From an uncultured Candidatus Marinamargulisbacteria bacterium (GTDB taxonomy: Bacteria > Margulisbacteria > Riflemargulisbacteria > GWF2-35-9): DNA of 56,345 nucleotides. Where the stretch lies: assembly GCA_903910705.1 (NCBI GenBank), contig CAIWAN010000085.1:1-56345 (forward strand). Reading direction: 5' to 3'. A program made the translations under genes and the position numbers. Of this stretch, positions 9,536 through 19,600 are shown piece by piece. The stretch's first letter is position 1. Every line of letters starts with the position of its first letter. Under the pieces are notes generated by a model, which was not told where the DNA came from, made no database searches, and saw only the letters and a program-made list of their open reading frames with translations.

Positions 9536-10891
9536 ATGAATAAGTGGCTCCGTTATGGTATTCTTGCGCTCAGTTTGATGACATTCCTCGTTTTTTCAGG
9601 TTGTTCGAAAGCAAGTAAAGCCGGTGCCTCTAGCAAAACCACCGAAGTGACCCTGTGGGTTATGCCCAATTCCTTAGAGCCCGTGAATGATCTCGAAAAG
9701 GTGCTTGAAGGGTTCTACAAAACACATCCCAATATTAAAATTAAAATTACATCCCTTGATTGGGGCGCAGCTTGGGTTCGCATCACAACGGCCGCGGTTT
9801 CGGGTGATGCGCCTGACATCGTTCAGCTTGGAACAACATGGGTTGCGGCTATTAGTTCGATGGGTGCGCTTAGTGATCTAACGGCTCAGGTCAACACGAT
9901 CGGTGGAGCGTCACATTTCCTTCCGTCCATCTGGAAAACCTCTAGCATTGAGGGCACAAACACTGTAACGGCCATTCCATGGTTTGTTGATGCTCGCGCT
10001 ATGTATTACCGTACCGATGTCTTTAATAAATTAGGCCTTACGAAAGCTGATCTTTCTACTTGGGCTGGATTCCAAGCCGCGCTTGAAAAGATCAAAAAGG
10101 CTGACCTGACGATCGATGGTAAGAAAGTGTCTCCTCTGGGTATCCCTGGTAAGAATGACTGGAATGTAGTTCACAATTTAGCACCTTGGATATGGAACGC
10201 AGGTGGGGATTTCCTCAGCAGTGATTACAAGAAGAGTTTCTTAAATACCTCTGAAACGGCTGAAGGCCTTGCTTATTATATTAGCCTCGTAACGAAAGGT
10301 TTTGTGACACGTGCTTGTTTAGAGAAAAATACCGCTCAAATTGAGAACGATTTTAATAATGGGACATTCGCGATTATATTTGATGGTTCCAATGAGCTTC
10401 GTGGTTTGACAACGTCACCAGAACAGGGGGGGGCCGCGGACACTTATGTAGCGAAGCGTTTTGATATCGCTCCTTATCCACAAGGCCCCAAGGGTAAATC
10501 GACGTTTGTCGGTGGCAGTAATCTCGCTATTTTCAAAGGATCGAAGAACAAAGAAGCCGCGTGGGAAGTCCTAAAGTATCTCACGAGCAAAGAAGCTCAG
10601 GTTGAATACTGCAAACGAAGTGGGTTTATGCCGGCAGCCGTCGAGGCCTTTGATGATCCTTACTTTACCGAAGACAGTCGTCGAGCCATTTACAAAGAAG
10701 CAGTTAAAGATGGCCGTGCGTACCCCAGCGTTCCTTCATGGGGTCTTATTGAACCTATCTTGGCTCGTCGTTTTGGGATCATGTGGGATTATGTTCTCGA
10801 AGCCAAGAATGGTTTCGGGGTTGTCGAGATCAAAAAGCTCCTTGCGCTTGCGGATAAAGAAGTTGTGTCAATTTTAGAAAAGAATAAGTAG
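9536..10891 (+). CDS. Sugar ABC transporter substrate-binding lipoprotein
   Basis: This is a family 1 extracellular solute-binding protein, the MalE/UgpB type that captures oligosaccharides for an ABC importer. The N-terminus MNKWLRYGILALSLMTF ends in the lipobox VFSGC, so the mature protein should be a lipoprotein. The body has the usual motifs: VTLWVMPNS at the start of the mature domain, SGDAPDIVQLGTTWV, YYRTDVFNKLGL and FVGGSNLAIFKGSKNKEAAW. The ORF track starts at 9485, but the ATG at 9536 has GAGGTG 7-8 bases upstream and yields a proper signal peptide. The gene begins a run with two permeases and a GH8 hydrolase, so the ligand is probably an oligosaccharide from beta-glucan or a similar polymer (inference). 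No ABC ATPase gene is in the operon; a shared MsmX/UgpC-type ATPase elsewhere is likely. Confidence 0.92.
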   Translation: MNKWLRYGILALSLMTFLVFSGCSKASKAGASSKTTEVTLWVMPNSLEPVNDLEKVLEGFYKTHPNIKIKITSLDWGAAWVRITTAAVSGDAPDIVQLGTTWVAAISSMGALSDLTAQVNTIGGASHFLPSIWKTSSIEGTNTVTAIPWFVDARAMYYRTDVFNKLGLTKADLSTWAGFQAALEKIKKADLTIDGKKVSPLGIPGKNDWNVVHNLAPWIWNAGGDFLSSDYKKSFLNTSETAEGLAYYISLVTKGFVTRACLEKNTAQIENDFNNGTFAIIFDGSNELRGLTTSPEQGGAADTYVAKRFDIAPYPQGPKGKSTFVGGSNLAIFKGSKNKEAAWEVLKYLTSKEAQVEYCKRSGFMPAAVEAFDDPYFTEDSRRAIYKEAVKDGRAYPSVPSWGLIEPILARRFGIMWDYVLEAKNGFGVVEIKKLLALADKEVVSILEKNK

Positions 10892-10902
10892 CTCGATACA
10901 TT

Positions 10903-11850
10903 ATGGCGACAATCGAGCAACGACCGCGTAATTATTATTACAAAAAGTATCGCATTGCGTATGCATTCATAGCCCCCACCTTGATAGGGATGATCATCAT
11001 GCATTTCATCCCTATTTTGCAGGGGATCTATATGTCCTTTTTGAGCCTGAATAATTATACGCTTAGTCAATATTTGGGTGCGCCAATGGTTTGGTTCCAA
11101 AATTACTATGATGTTTTGCTTAATCCCAGTAGTCCGATCCGTATCGGGTTATTGCAGTCCGTTCGAAATACCATTATTTACACGGTTCTCGTTACAACAG
11201 GGCAAATCGGCCTTGGAATGATCGTTGCGTTGATGTTGAATCTTGAGTTCCCCGGACGATCATTTGTCCGTACGCTCTTCTTATTCTCATGGATCGTTCC
11301 GACCTACGTAACCGGTATTTTGTGGGGCTTTATGTGGCAACAAAGCATCGGGATCATCAATATCATCTTAGTTGACTGGCTGCATCTGCTCCCAACGAAG
11401 CCTTTTTGGCTGGTCGGCCCTAATACGATTTGGGCTATCATTGTTCCGACTATTTGGCGTTATTGGCCGATGTCGATGATCATGTTGTTAGCCGGACTTC
11501 AGAATATTTCCGCCGAACTTTACGATGCGGTGAAAATTGATGGGGCTAATCGTTGGACAGCTTTCTGGAAGATCACATGGCCGCTTCTTCGTCCTGTCTG
11601 GATGATCCAAGTGTTGTTCGGTATGATCTACAATGTCTACTCGTTTAACATTGTCATCATGATGTTTGGTAATGGGGCAGGGTTCCCTGGTGAATGGGGC
11701 GACTTGATGATGACCAATATTTTTAGAAATTCCTTTATGCGATGGGATTTTGGTGTGGGCGCCGCGACCTCGGTCATTTTGTTGATGTTCATGATCATGG
11801 CTGTCAATATTTGGTTTAGATTCTATAAGAAAGCCGAGGAAAGCGTCTAA
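10903..11850 (+). CDS. Sugar ABC transporter permease, MalF/UgpA type
   Basis: This 315-aa inner-membrane permease has about six hydrophobic segments, beginning AFIAPTLIGMIIMHFIPILQG. The cytoplasmic EAA coupling loop reads ELYDAVKIDGANRWTAFWKI, which contacts the ATPase. Family members form a heterodimer with a MalG-type partner, here the next gene. The start ATG at 10903 follows the binding-protein stop by 11 bases. The stop TAA overlaps the next ATG by one base (TAATG), which suggests coupled synthesis of the two permease halves. Confidence 0.93.
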   Translation: MATIEQRPRNYYYKKYRIAYAFIAPTLIGMIIMHFIPILQGIYMSFLSLNNYTLSQYLGAPMVWFQNYYDVLLNPSSPIRIGLLQSVRNTIIYTVLVTTGQIGLGMIVALMLNLEFPGRSFVRTLFLFSWIVPTYVTGILWGFMWQQSIGIINIILVDWLHLLPTKPFWLVGPNTIWAIIVPTIWRYWPMSMIMLLAGLQNISAELYDAVKIDGANRWTAFWKITWPLLRPVWMIQVLFGMIYNVYSFNIVIMMFGNGAGFPGEWGDLMMTNIFRNSFMRWDFGVGAATSVILLMFMIMAVNIWFRFYKKAEESV

Positions 11851-13667
11851 TGACTCCAAAACGCTGGTTAACCTATTATCAGGCAGAGCGAATAAAAAAA
11901 GTCGGCTTCATTGCTTTCATGTTGGTTCTCTTGGTGATCAATTGTTTTCCCATTTTCTGGATGGTTTTTAGCTCCTTAAAAAATAATAACGATATTCTTA
12001 GTGGTAATGTCGGGTTTAGTCGTGTCCAGAAAGATGTTTATTCTTTCTTTACGGACAAAAATGGCATTTATGTTTTCTCCATCGATGGGTCCATTTCAAA
12101 GTATAACCCTAACGATAAAAAGTTATTGGCTCATGTCACGGTCAAAGGGCAGGATGTTAATTATGCAAAAGACTCACACTATTTTTACCTAGCGAATTCT
12201 AATACAGGCATAGCCAAGATCGATCGAAATTCGTTAAAAGTTGTCCTTCAAACCCCTGCGCCGGTTAAGGGGTATGATACCAATAAATTTGGAAATGTGT
12301 CCGTTGAGGCTAGTGATAACAATCTTTACTACAGCGTCGAAATGGCGGGAATTCGTAATATCTATGTCTACGATAAGGACGCTCTTAAGTTAAAGCGCAT
12401 CATTCAGTTACCGATCAATGAAGACAGCATGATCCGATCGTTTAGCTTAAAGGCGGGGCAGCTTTACATCGGTACCGATACCGCCTTATTACAATTTGAC
12501 CTCGCTAAAGACAAGATCGTTCGCAAGGTCGATCTGGGTAAAGACTTTTATCCGTCCGGTATAGAGAAGGTTGTTTCTATCGAAGGGACTAAATTACAAC
12601 TTCTGACCCAATATAGTTTATTCGTTATCGATCTATCGGTCCAAAAGATCTCTCAAAAACTCAATTTTGGCATGAATCGTTTTGACGATGGATTCATCAA
12701 AGACGGTAATCTATGGATCGCTAATCCTGATGGGATCACCATTGTTGATATAAAGACCCAGAAAATATTGTCTCAGCAGGGTGGGCTTATTCGTGAATTA
12801 AAAGATGGCGTGAAGATTGATCCTCAAGCCGGTTACACCAGCCATGAGGTCAGTTCGGTGGCTTTGTATGGTAATGAACTATTGCTGGGCGCCTCTTACG
12901 GACGCGTTTCGTTCCTTCGTATTGGCGACAAGGCGCCTTATTACGATTTTCAGCTTCCCAAGGGTTACCGATTAGTGAAATGGTCTAATTATAGCGACCT
13001 CTGGAAGAATATCGACTTCGGACTGTATCTTCGAAACAGTATTATTATCAGTGGGTTTACGATGTTGTTTGCGATGATCTTAGCGACATTCGCTGCCTAT
13101 GCGTTGGTTCGATATAATTTTAAAGGAAATCGTGAGTTTGGTATCGCCATTCTATCGACGCAAATGATCCCTCAAATTATGTATCTGATCCCCTTGTTTA
13201 TCATGTTCAAATGGGTAACGGATGTGACGGGCATTCAGATCAAGGGAACGTTTACGGGGTTAGTGTTCATTTATACCGCTTTTTTTGTTCCGTTCTCTAT
13301 TTGGATCCTTCGAAGTTTTTTTGCAACCATTCCCGTTGAGCTTGAAGAGTCGGCCCGTATAGATGGGTGTAACGGATTTCAAGTATTCTGGAAAGTGAGT
13401 CTACCCTTAGCTATCCCAGGTATTATTGCTACGGGGATCTATGTTTTTCTGTCAGCATGGGATGAGTTAATGTTTGCGTGGGTGCTTACCAATGGACAAA
13501 CCATGACCATTCCTATCGGTATTCGTTTGTTTGTCGGTAATTTTCAGAATCGATATGATCTGATGATGGCAGCGGCTACGGTTGCCACTGTGCCGGTATT
13601 AGTGTTATTCTTTTTGTTGCAAAAGCACATTGTAAAGGGGTTAACAGCTGGGGCCGTGAAAGGATAG
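11850..13667 (+). CDS. Sugar ABC permease (MalG type) with a beta-propeller inserted in its first outer loop
   Basis: Residues 1-55 hold the first membrane helix (FIAFMLVLLVINCFPIFWMV) and the usual following SSLK. Residues ~380-605 hold the rest of a MalG/UgpE permease: LRNSIIISGFTMLFAMILAT, the EAA loop ELEESARIDGCNGFQVFWKV, and the remaining helices. Between them lie about 310 extra residues made of repeated short strands of the type LYIGTDTALLQFDLAKDKIV, LWIANPDGITIVDIKTQ and YLANSNTGIAKIDRNSL. This is the pattern of a YVTN/WD-like beta-propeller of roughly six or seven blades. The family is normally about 270-300 aa, so the protein has doubled by insertion. The insertion point corresponds to the first extracytoplasmic loop, so the propeller should face the periplasm. 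It could dock the binding protein, bind polysaccharide, or contact the GH8 enzyme encoded next; all three are inference. The reading frame is continuous, with no sign of an accidental fusion. Confidence 0.88.
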   Translation: MTPKRWLTYYQAERIKKVGFIAFMLVLLVINCFPIFWMVFSSLKNNNDILSGNVGFSRVQKDVYSFFTDKNGIYVFSIDGSISKYNPNDKKLLAHVTVKGQDVNYAKDSHYFYLANSNTGIAKIDRNSLKVVLQTPAPVKGYDTNKFGNVSVEASDNNLYYSVEMAGIRNIYVYDKDALKLKRIIQLPINEDSMIRSFSLKAGQLYIGTDTALLQFDLAKDKIVRKVDLGKDFYPSGIEKVVSIEGTKLQLLTQYSLFVIDLSVQKISQKLNFGMNRFDDGFIKDGNLWIANPDGITIVDIKTQKILSQQGGLIRELKDGVKIDPQAGYTSHEVSSVALYGNELLLGASYGRVSFLRIGDKAPYYDFQLPKGYRLVKWSNYSDLWKNIDFGLYLRNSIIISGFTMLFAMILATFAAYALVRYNFKGNREFGIAILSTQMIPQIMYLIPLFIMFKWVTDVTGIQIKGTFTGLVFIYTAFFVPFSIWILRSFFATIPVELEESARIDGCNGFQVFWKVSLPLAIPGIIATGIYVFLSAWDELMFAWVLTNGQTMTIPIGIRLFVGNFQNRYDLMMAAATVATVPVLVLFFLLQKHIVKGLTAGAVKG

Positions 13668-13676
13668 GGTTGTCCC

Positions 13677-16600
13677 TTGATTAAAATTAGACGTATTTTA
13701 ATTGCTGCAACAACGGCAATGGTTGTTATCCTTATTCTTCTCTCCTTGCATTCATGTTCAACCTTTTCTGAGACTAAAAAGCAAATCGAACAGTCTCGAA
13801 AAGAAACAATAAGTATCCTTCGTTCTTCTTGGAACCATTTCAAAAATCGTCAAGGATTTCAAGGTGACTGGTGGTCTGAAAAATTTAAGCACCCTAAAAT
13901 GATTATGGATGATGGTCGTCCTAACGCCTTTATGGATAGTGGGGACCAAGATCTAGATGGTGTCGCGGATATCAATTGGTCTGACCCTAAACAACCCTTT
14001 GAGTTAGCAGCTGTGAGTGAATCAGCGTCCTATGCCATGCTTCGAGCTATTTGGATGAAGGATAAGAAAACCTTCGACAAAATATGGCGATGGACAAAAG
14101 ACAATCTTCAGCATAGTCAGATCCAATGGGTCTATTATTTCAAAGATATAAAGAGTCTCGAGAATGGTTGGAAAAAAGTCGATGACCTAGGCATAGAGCG
14201 TGACCATTTATTTGCCTGGCGCTGGACTCCAACGATTGCCGAACGTGATCGAAAAGGGGTTAGAGAAGATGGGATTATGTATTACCGATGGCAGCAACCA
14301 ACAAAGGGGCATAATCCAAATGAACCTTGGCGTGATGGTTGGGATGCTGCATCTGATGCTGATCAAGATATTGCGTTAGCCTTGATATATGCGGATGCCT
14401 TGTGGGGAAGCAAGCCTAAAGATATTCATTTTGATTATGCTTCTAATGCCAAGCAAATATTGAAAGATATTTGGAAGAAAGAAACCTATATTAAAAATAA
14501 TTATCGCTATTTAGCAGGTGGGCCCGGTATGCAATCGATCGAACCTGGATACTTGTCCCCGTTTAGTTATCGTGTTTTCGACGATTTTGATCCTGACCAT
14601 AGTTGGTTAGACCTAGTCGATTCATCCTATCGAGTCTTTAATGATGCCTCTATTGCTAAACTTTCAAATATTACCTACAAAACGGGCCAAGTCCAGAGTG
14701 AGAATCCGTTCAAACATCAACGATGGCCACGAGCAAATTTGATGCCTGATTGGGTGGCGATCAACAAACAGGGCAAGGTGGTGGATGGAGTCGAACGTCA
14801 AGAACCCGAGTTCGGAACCGATGCCTTCAGGGCCTTGTGGCGTATCGCGGTTGATTATGAATGGAACAAAGATCCTCGCGCCGAGACCTATCTAAAGCCC
14901 AAAAGTCCCTACGGTCCTTTTGATTTTCTTCATTTCCGCATGAATGATCGTCGAGGGGACTGGAAGCTAACCAAGAGTTACAACGAATCCAAACGTTTAG
15001 CCTCTGTTTATGAGCATAATGGAGCCTATAATTTATACGAAACGAATTATGAGCCTTCGATTAAGGTCAAAAATCGAATTGAAGATGCGAATAATTCTCG
15101 AGCGAATGCGGCACAGTATGGCGTCTATTTGTCTTTTTTTTGGTCCTCCTATCTTGCCGATCCCAATCAAAAATCTGCATCGATGGTGCAAAAGTTAGTG
15201 AGACCACTGATCACACCTGAGTTAAATGGATTTAGTCAGCGCGCCTATGTCGTCCCTCCAGATAAATTGAAAACGGAGTCACCTCAGAATATTGCTAGGC
15301 AAACCCCTCTTGATAAACGAAATCCTCGAGCGGAGATAGGTTTGCCCTATAATGAAACGGATGGTTGGTTATGTGAAGATTCTGCTGGTACCTATTGGAC
15401 ATTGTTCGATCATTCCGAGTGGAATAGTCAAATGGACTATTTTAGTAATACGTGGGCTTGGTTCGGGCTTGCCCAGTTTGCGGGGGTCATTAAAAACTTT
15501 TATACAACCAAAAACTTAAAACCTATAGTGAAGGGTTTGGATGTCTATTTGGATCGAGATTGTGATTTTAAGGCACTGGATTCGATCAGCTCTGAAGCAT
15601 TTTATATTCTTGCTTGGGGAAAAGATCGCAATCCAAAACACCGTGATTATTTTTATATGAAGATCGACTCCACGCAAAAAGGAGCAACGCCCATTTATGT
15701 AAAAATGGTGGAGACGTCGCAGTCATCAGGTAAATTCAAAGGAACCGTGTTTGTGGGGCTTGATAGCAGTGATGTGGATGATCGTATTGCAGGAAGTGTC
15801 GGAAAATACGTGGGAATTCAAGTCGTTCATCAACCCAATTACAAGAAACGTTATCGTATTGGGCAGATTATGTTAAATAAAATAATTGAAGATTTTGAGG
15901 ATGGTTCGCCGTTTGACTCAAATCCTATGGCGTGGTGGACGGATGCATTAAAACCCAATTCAGGAAAACCCAATTTCACGGTTGGGAAAGATAAAGGTAT
16001 TTATATTTGGCGTGACGAGAAATGGCATATACGATTCTTAGGGATTAAGCCGGATGACGTTTTTTCGGGGATGATCTTGACGGATGGACTTGTTCAGTCA
16101 GCTCAGTCAGTTGGGGTTCATACGGCAGATCAATTCCAACCTTTAAAAAAGTCCATTAACTTTACTTATGTTGAGAATAAAACGATGTCAGGTATTGACT
16201 TTACGATCCAAGGGAAATACGTCATTTTTGATATAAAGTATAATGGGAATTATCAACCCGATGCTTTTATGATTGGGAGCCACGGGGATTCTGCCTTTGG
16301 AGCCCCCCTTATTTTAAAGAATCAAGGCGAAACGGGAACCTATAAACTAAGTATCAATAAACAAAAAGCGGTTAATTCTCGATATTCACTTCAAATTGAT
16401 AAGACCTATATCGGCAAACCCTATCCCTATTTGGGGGGCGTATTGATCAATCAAGACCACATGGATTGGACAAAATATGATGAGATGTCTTTTGATCTAT
16501 ATCTTGAGAAAGATGTCGGTCCGATCCGTTGTGATATTCAGGATGCCAAGGGGACCGTTGCCATTCTGAATGAATATAATCCTTGGAGTGAGCTTAAAGG

Positions 16601-19600
16601 CCCCGGATGGTATAAATGGCGCTCCAATACGCCATTAGGTTTGGCGGTGAATGCAAATTTAGTCCAACCTTTCTCCATTCGTGATCGAGGTTGGTGGAAA
16701 GGATGGTCTTTTGATGAGAGTCGAAATGTTGATCGAACAAAAGAAATTGACCTCTCAAACATCCGAAATGTTATGTTTTGTGTTCATGGAGGAGCCGAGG
16801 ATTCGTCTAAGATCCTGATTGATAATTTGACCTTGGATCGGATCAATTATAATTATGGGGTTCATCCTCCTTGGTCGATAAAAAAAATCAATCTTTACGG
16901 TGATGACAATTATTTAAACCGTCTCGACCCGAGATTGCCTATTCGTCAAGAAATGGTGTACGTAGAGATTGCCGGCATTGACCGATCCCCCTCTACGATA
17001 GATAAGTTTCGGCTCAAACTTGAAACGAGCGATCAATTTCCTGGCTGTCGTCCTATTGTGATCGATGTTGTGGAAACTTCAGAGCGCTCTGGAATTTATC
17101 GGGGGTACTTTAAGGTTGGTATTCAAAGTGACCCAGCCCATAACGTTGTTGGCGCAGCAGAAGGACAATCGATAACGATAAAGCCTTTGATGACAACCGT
17201 TACGAGCAAAACACTTAAAGTGGGTTCATTTAAGATCTCAACGGTCATTGATCGTTTTGATGATCTCTCTGCTGGGCAATATCCAGGGTCATGGTGGGTA
17301 GATACCCTTGATCCTGCGTCCGGAAGACCCATTTACCCCGCTGGATTTAAATTGGGCTACTTTATATGGAAAGAAGACGGTGTTTGGCGAATTCGATTTA
17401 GTTCCGATCAAAAGCAACATCGATTTTCGGGGGTATTGAAATCTGATGGTGATATAAGCCTCACGAATCAACTTAAACAAAAAGGGGATGAGATCTCTCA
17501 GGTTTCCCCGACCGAAATAAAGTTTAATACGGTTGAAACTTCAGCTGAAGATGGGTTTGATTTTAAAACATCTGCAAAATATGTCGAGTTTGATATCCTC
17601 ATCGATGGCATGAAATATCCCTACCTTGTTTATGTGGGTGCCAATGATTGGAATAAGGCCTATTCCCTTCCTTTTACGATAATGAATGTCGGGAAAACGA
17701 AGTCGTATGAACTCAATGTCGTGGACAAGCTTTCTGTGTCTCCGCCCAATTCAATGCAGATAAAAAAGAACTATTTTTCGAAACTCTTTCCCTATGTTGG
17801 AAAGTGGGGGCTGAGTGGAGAGTTAATGCGTTGGAATGAGCAAGACGAGTTTTCTATGTGGGTTTATCTTCGTGAGGATGTTGGAAATATTCGCGTGGAT
17901 ATTGAAGATGTAAATCGTCAATCGGCGGCTATTCATGAATATGATCCATGGGATCCTAAGCGTGGCGCTGGTTGGTATAAATGGACCTCCGCTCATCCTT
18001 CAGGTATTGCTCTCGCCGAGAGAAAAATTGATTTCAAGAACCTTAAAGATCGTCAATTCTGGACGGCGTATAATACCCATTTAGAACGAAATGAAGATGT
18101 GTCACGACGTATTAAGCTGGACAAGATCCTCAATATTGAGGTCTGTGTCGGATCAGGTGAGAAACGAGATGCTCTTATCAATGTCGATGATCTGTGTTTG
18201 CTTCGTCCCAATCGTCATATTGGAGGAACCAGTCCAAAACGAGTTGAGAAGGTTGTGCTTTTTAGTGACCCCCCATATAAGAAAAAGATTACCAAGGAGA
18301 TAAGGGATCAAGACGTTTACGTCGAATTGGTCGGCATTGATGGGGATCGAAATGCCCAAGATAATGTTTTTTTAGAGGTGAAGACCAATGATAAATCGGC
18401 CATTATCAATAAAATTACAGTTCCGCTAAAAGAAACGGGGGTTAGTACGGGGATCTATCGGGGTGTTTTTCATATTGGTTTAGATTCAGATGAGCAAGAC
18501 GATATTATCGCGGCCCCTTGGCATAGCCAAATCATCCTCTCATCTGTAACGGATATCCCTTTTGAACGAACGTTTGACGTGGGTTTGATCAATTTGGTGC
18601 ATCTTGTGGATGATTTTAAAGATGGCAAGATCGATGATAAGTTCCCCGTTTCGTGGTGGGTCGCTGGCGATACGCCAGAAGCCCGATCTTACAAGCTCTC
18701 AACCACAAAGGTCGGGACTCAGTATGCTATGAGAGTCAATAAAAGGGTTAATTGCGACCTTTACCCCTATTTTGGAGCATGGGGACTTCGAGGTGAAGTG
18801 GCTAACTGGCGTGAAATGGAAGATTTTATGATGACGGTCTATCTAGATAAAGATCCTGGAGAGATCCGTGTTGATATTCAAGATGATAAGGGGCATATGG
18901 CAGTCCTGAGTGGCTATAATCCTTGGGATGCGGCGAAAGGGGCTGGGTGGTATACCTATAATTCGAGTACAGGGATCGGTCGGGATTATAAGAATGGTTT
19001 GTTGGATCTGACCCAAATTCGAAAACGATCGTTTTGGATGGGCTGGGATCCGACTGTCCAGCAGTACGGCGATGTGACAAAGACCTTTGATTTCAGTCAT
19101 GTCCAAAATGTCCAATTTCTGGTTGATGCTGAAGGTCAAACGAATAAATCTTTTGTAGTGGGGCGCGTTTATGTGACGAATTGGAATTATCATTTGGGAA
19201 AATCAGCGCCGCGATCCATTTCTCGACTGGCTCTGTATTATGATCCGAATTATTCGATCGAGATCCCCAAAAAGGGCTCAATATTCTTTAAAGAAAATTT
19301 TGCCCAGATCATCGGCATTGATAAAGATCCCACACGGGTTGATGTTTTTCCTGCTGCTATAGCTATTTCAAATGGTCGGGGGCATTATCAAGTAAAGACT
19401 CAGTTTAAAGAGACCGATATCAACAGTGGCGTGTATCGCGCAGGATTTGATCTGAATGCTTTTTTTAATCCCTCTGATGGAACCACTCCAACAGCAGGCA
19501 ATACGGTCCAAGTCATCGTGACTGCGAAAGATCATTCGGGAACATATATCATCAATTCACTCCAGCCATTTGAGCTGAAACGTTTAAAACAACTTCAGCA

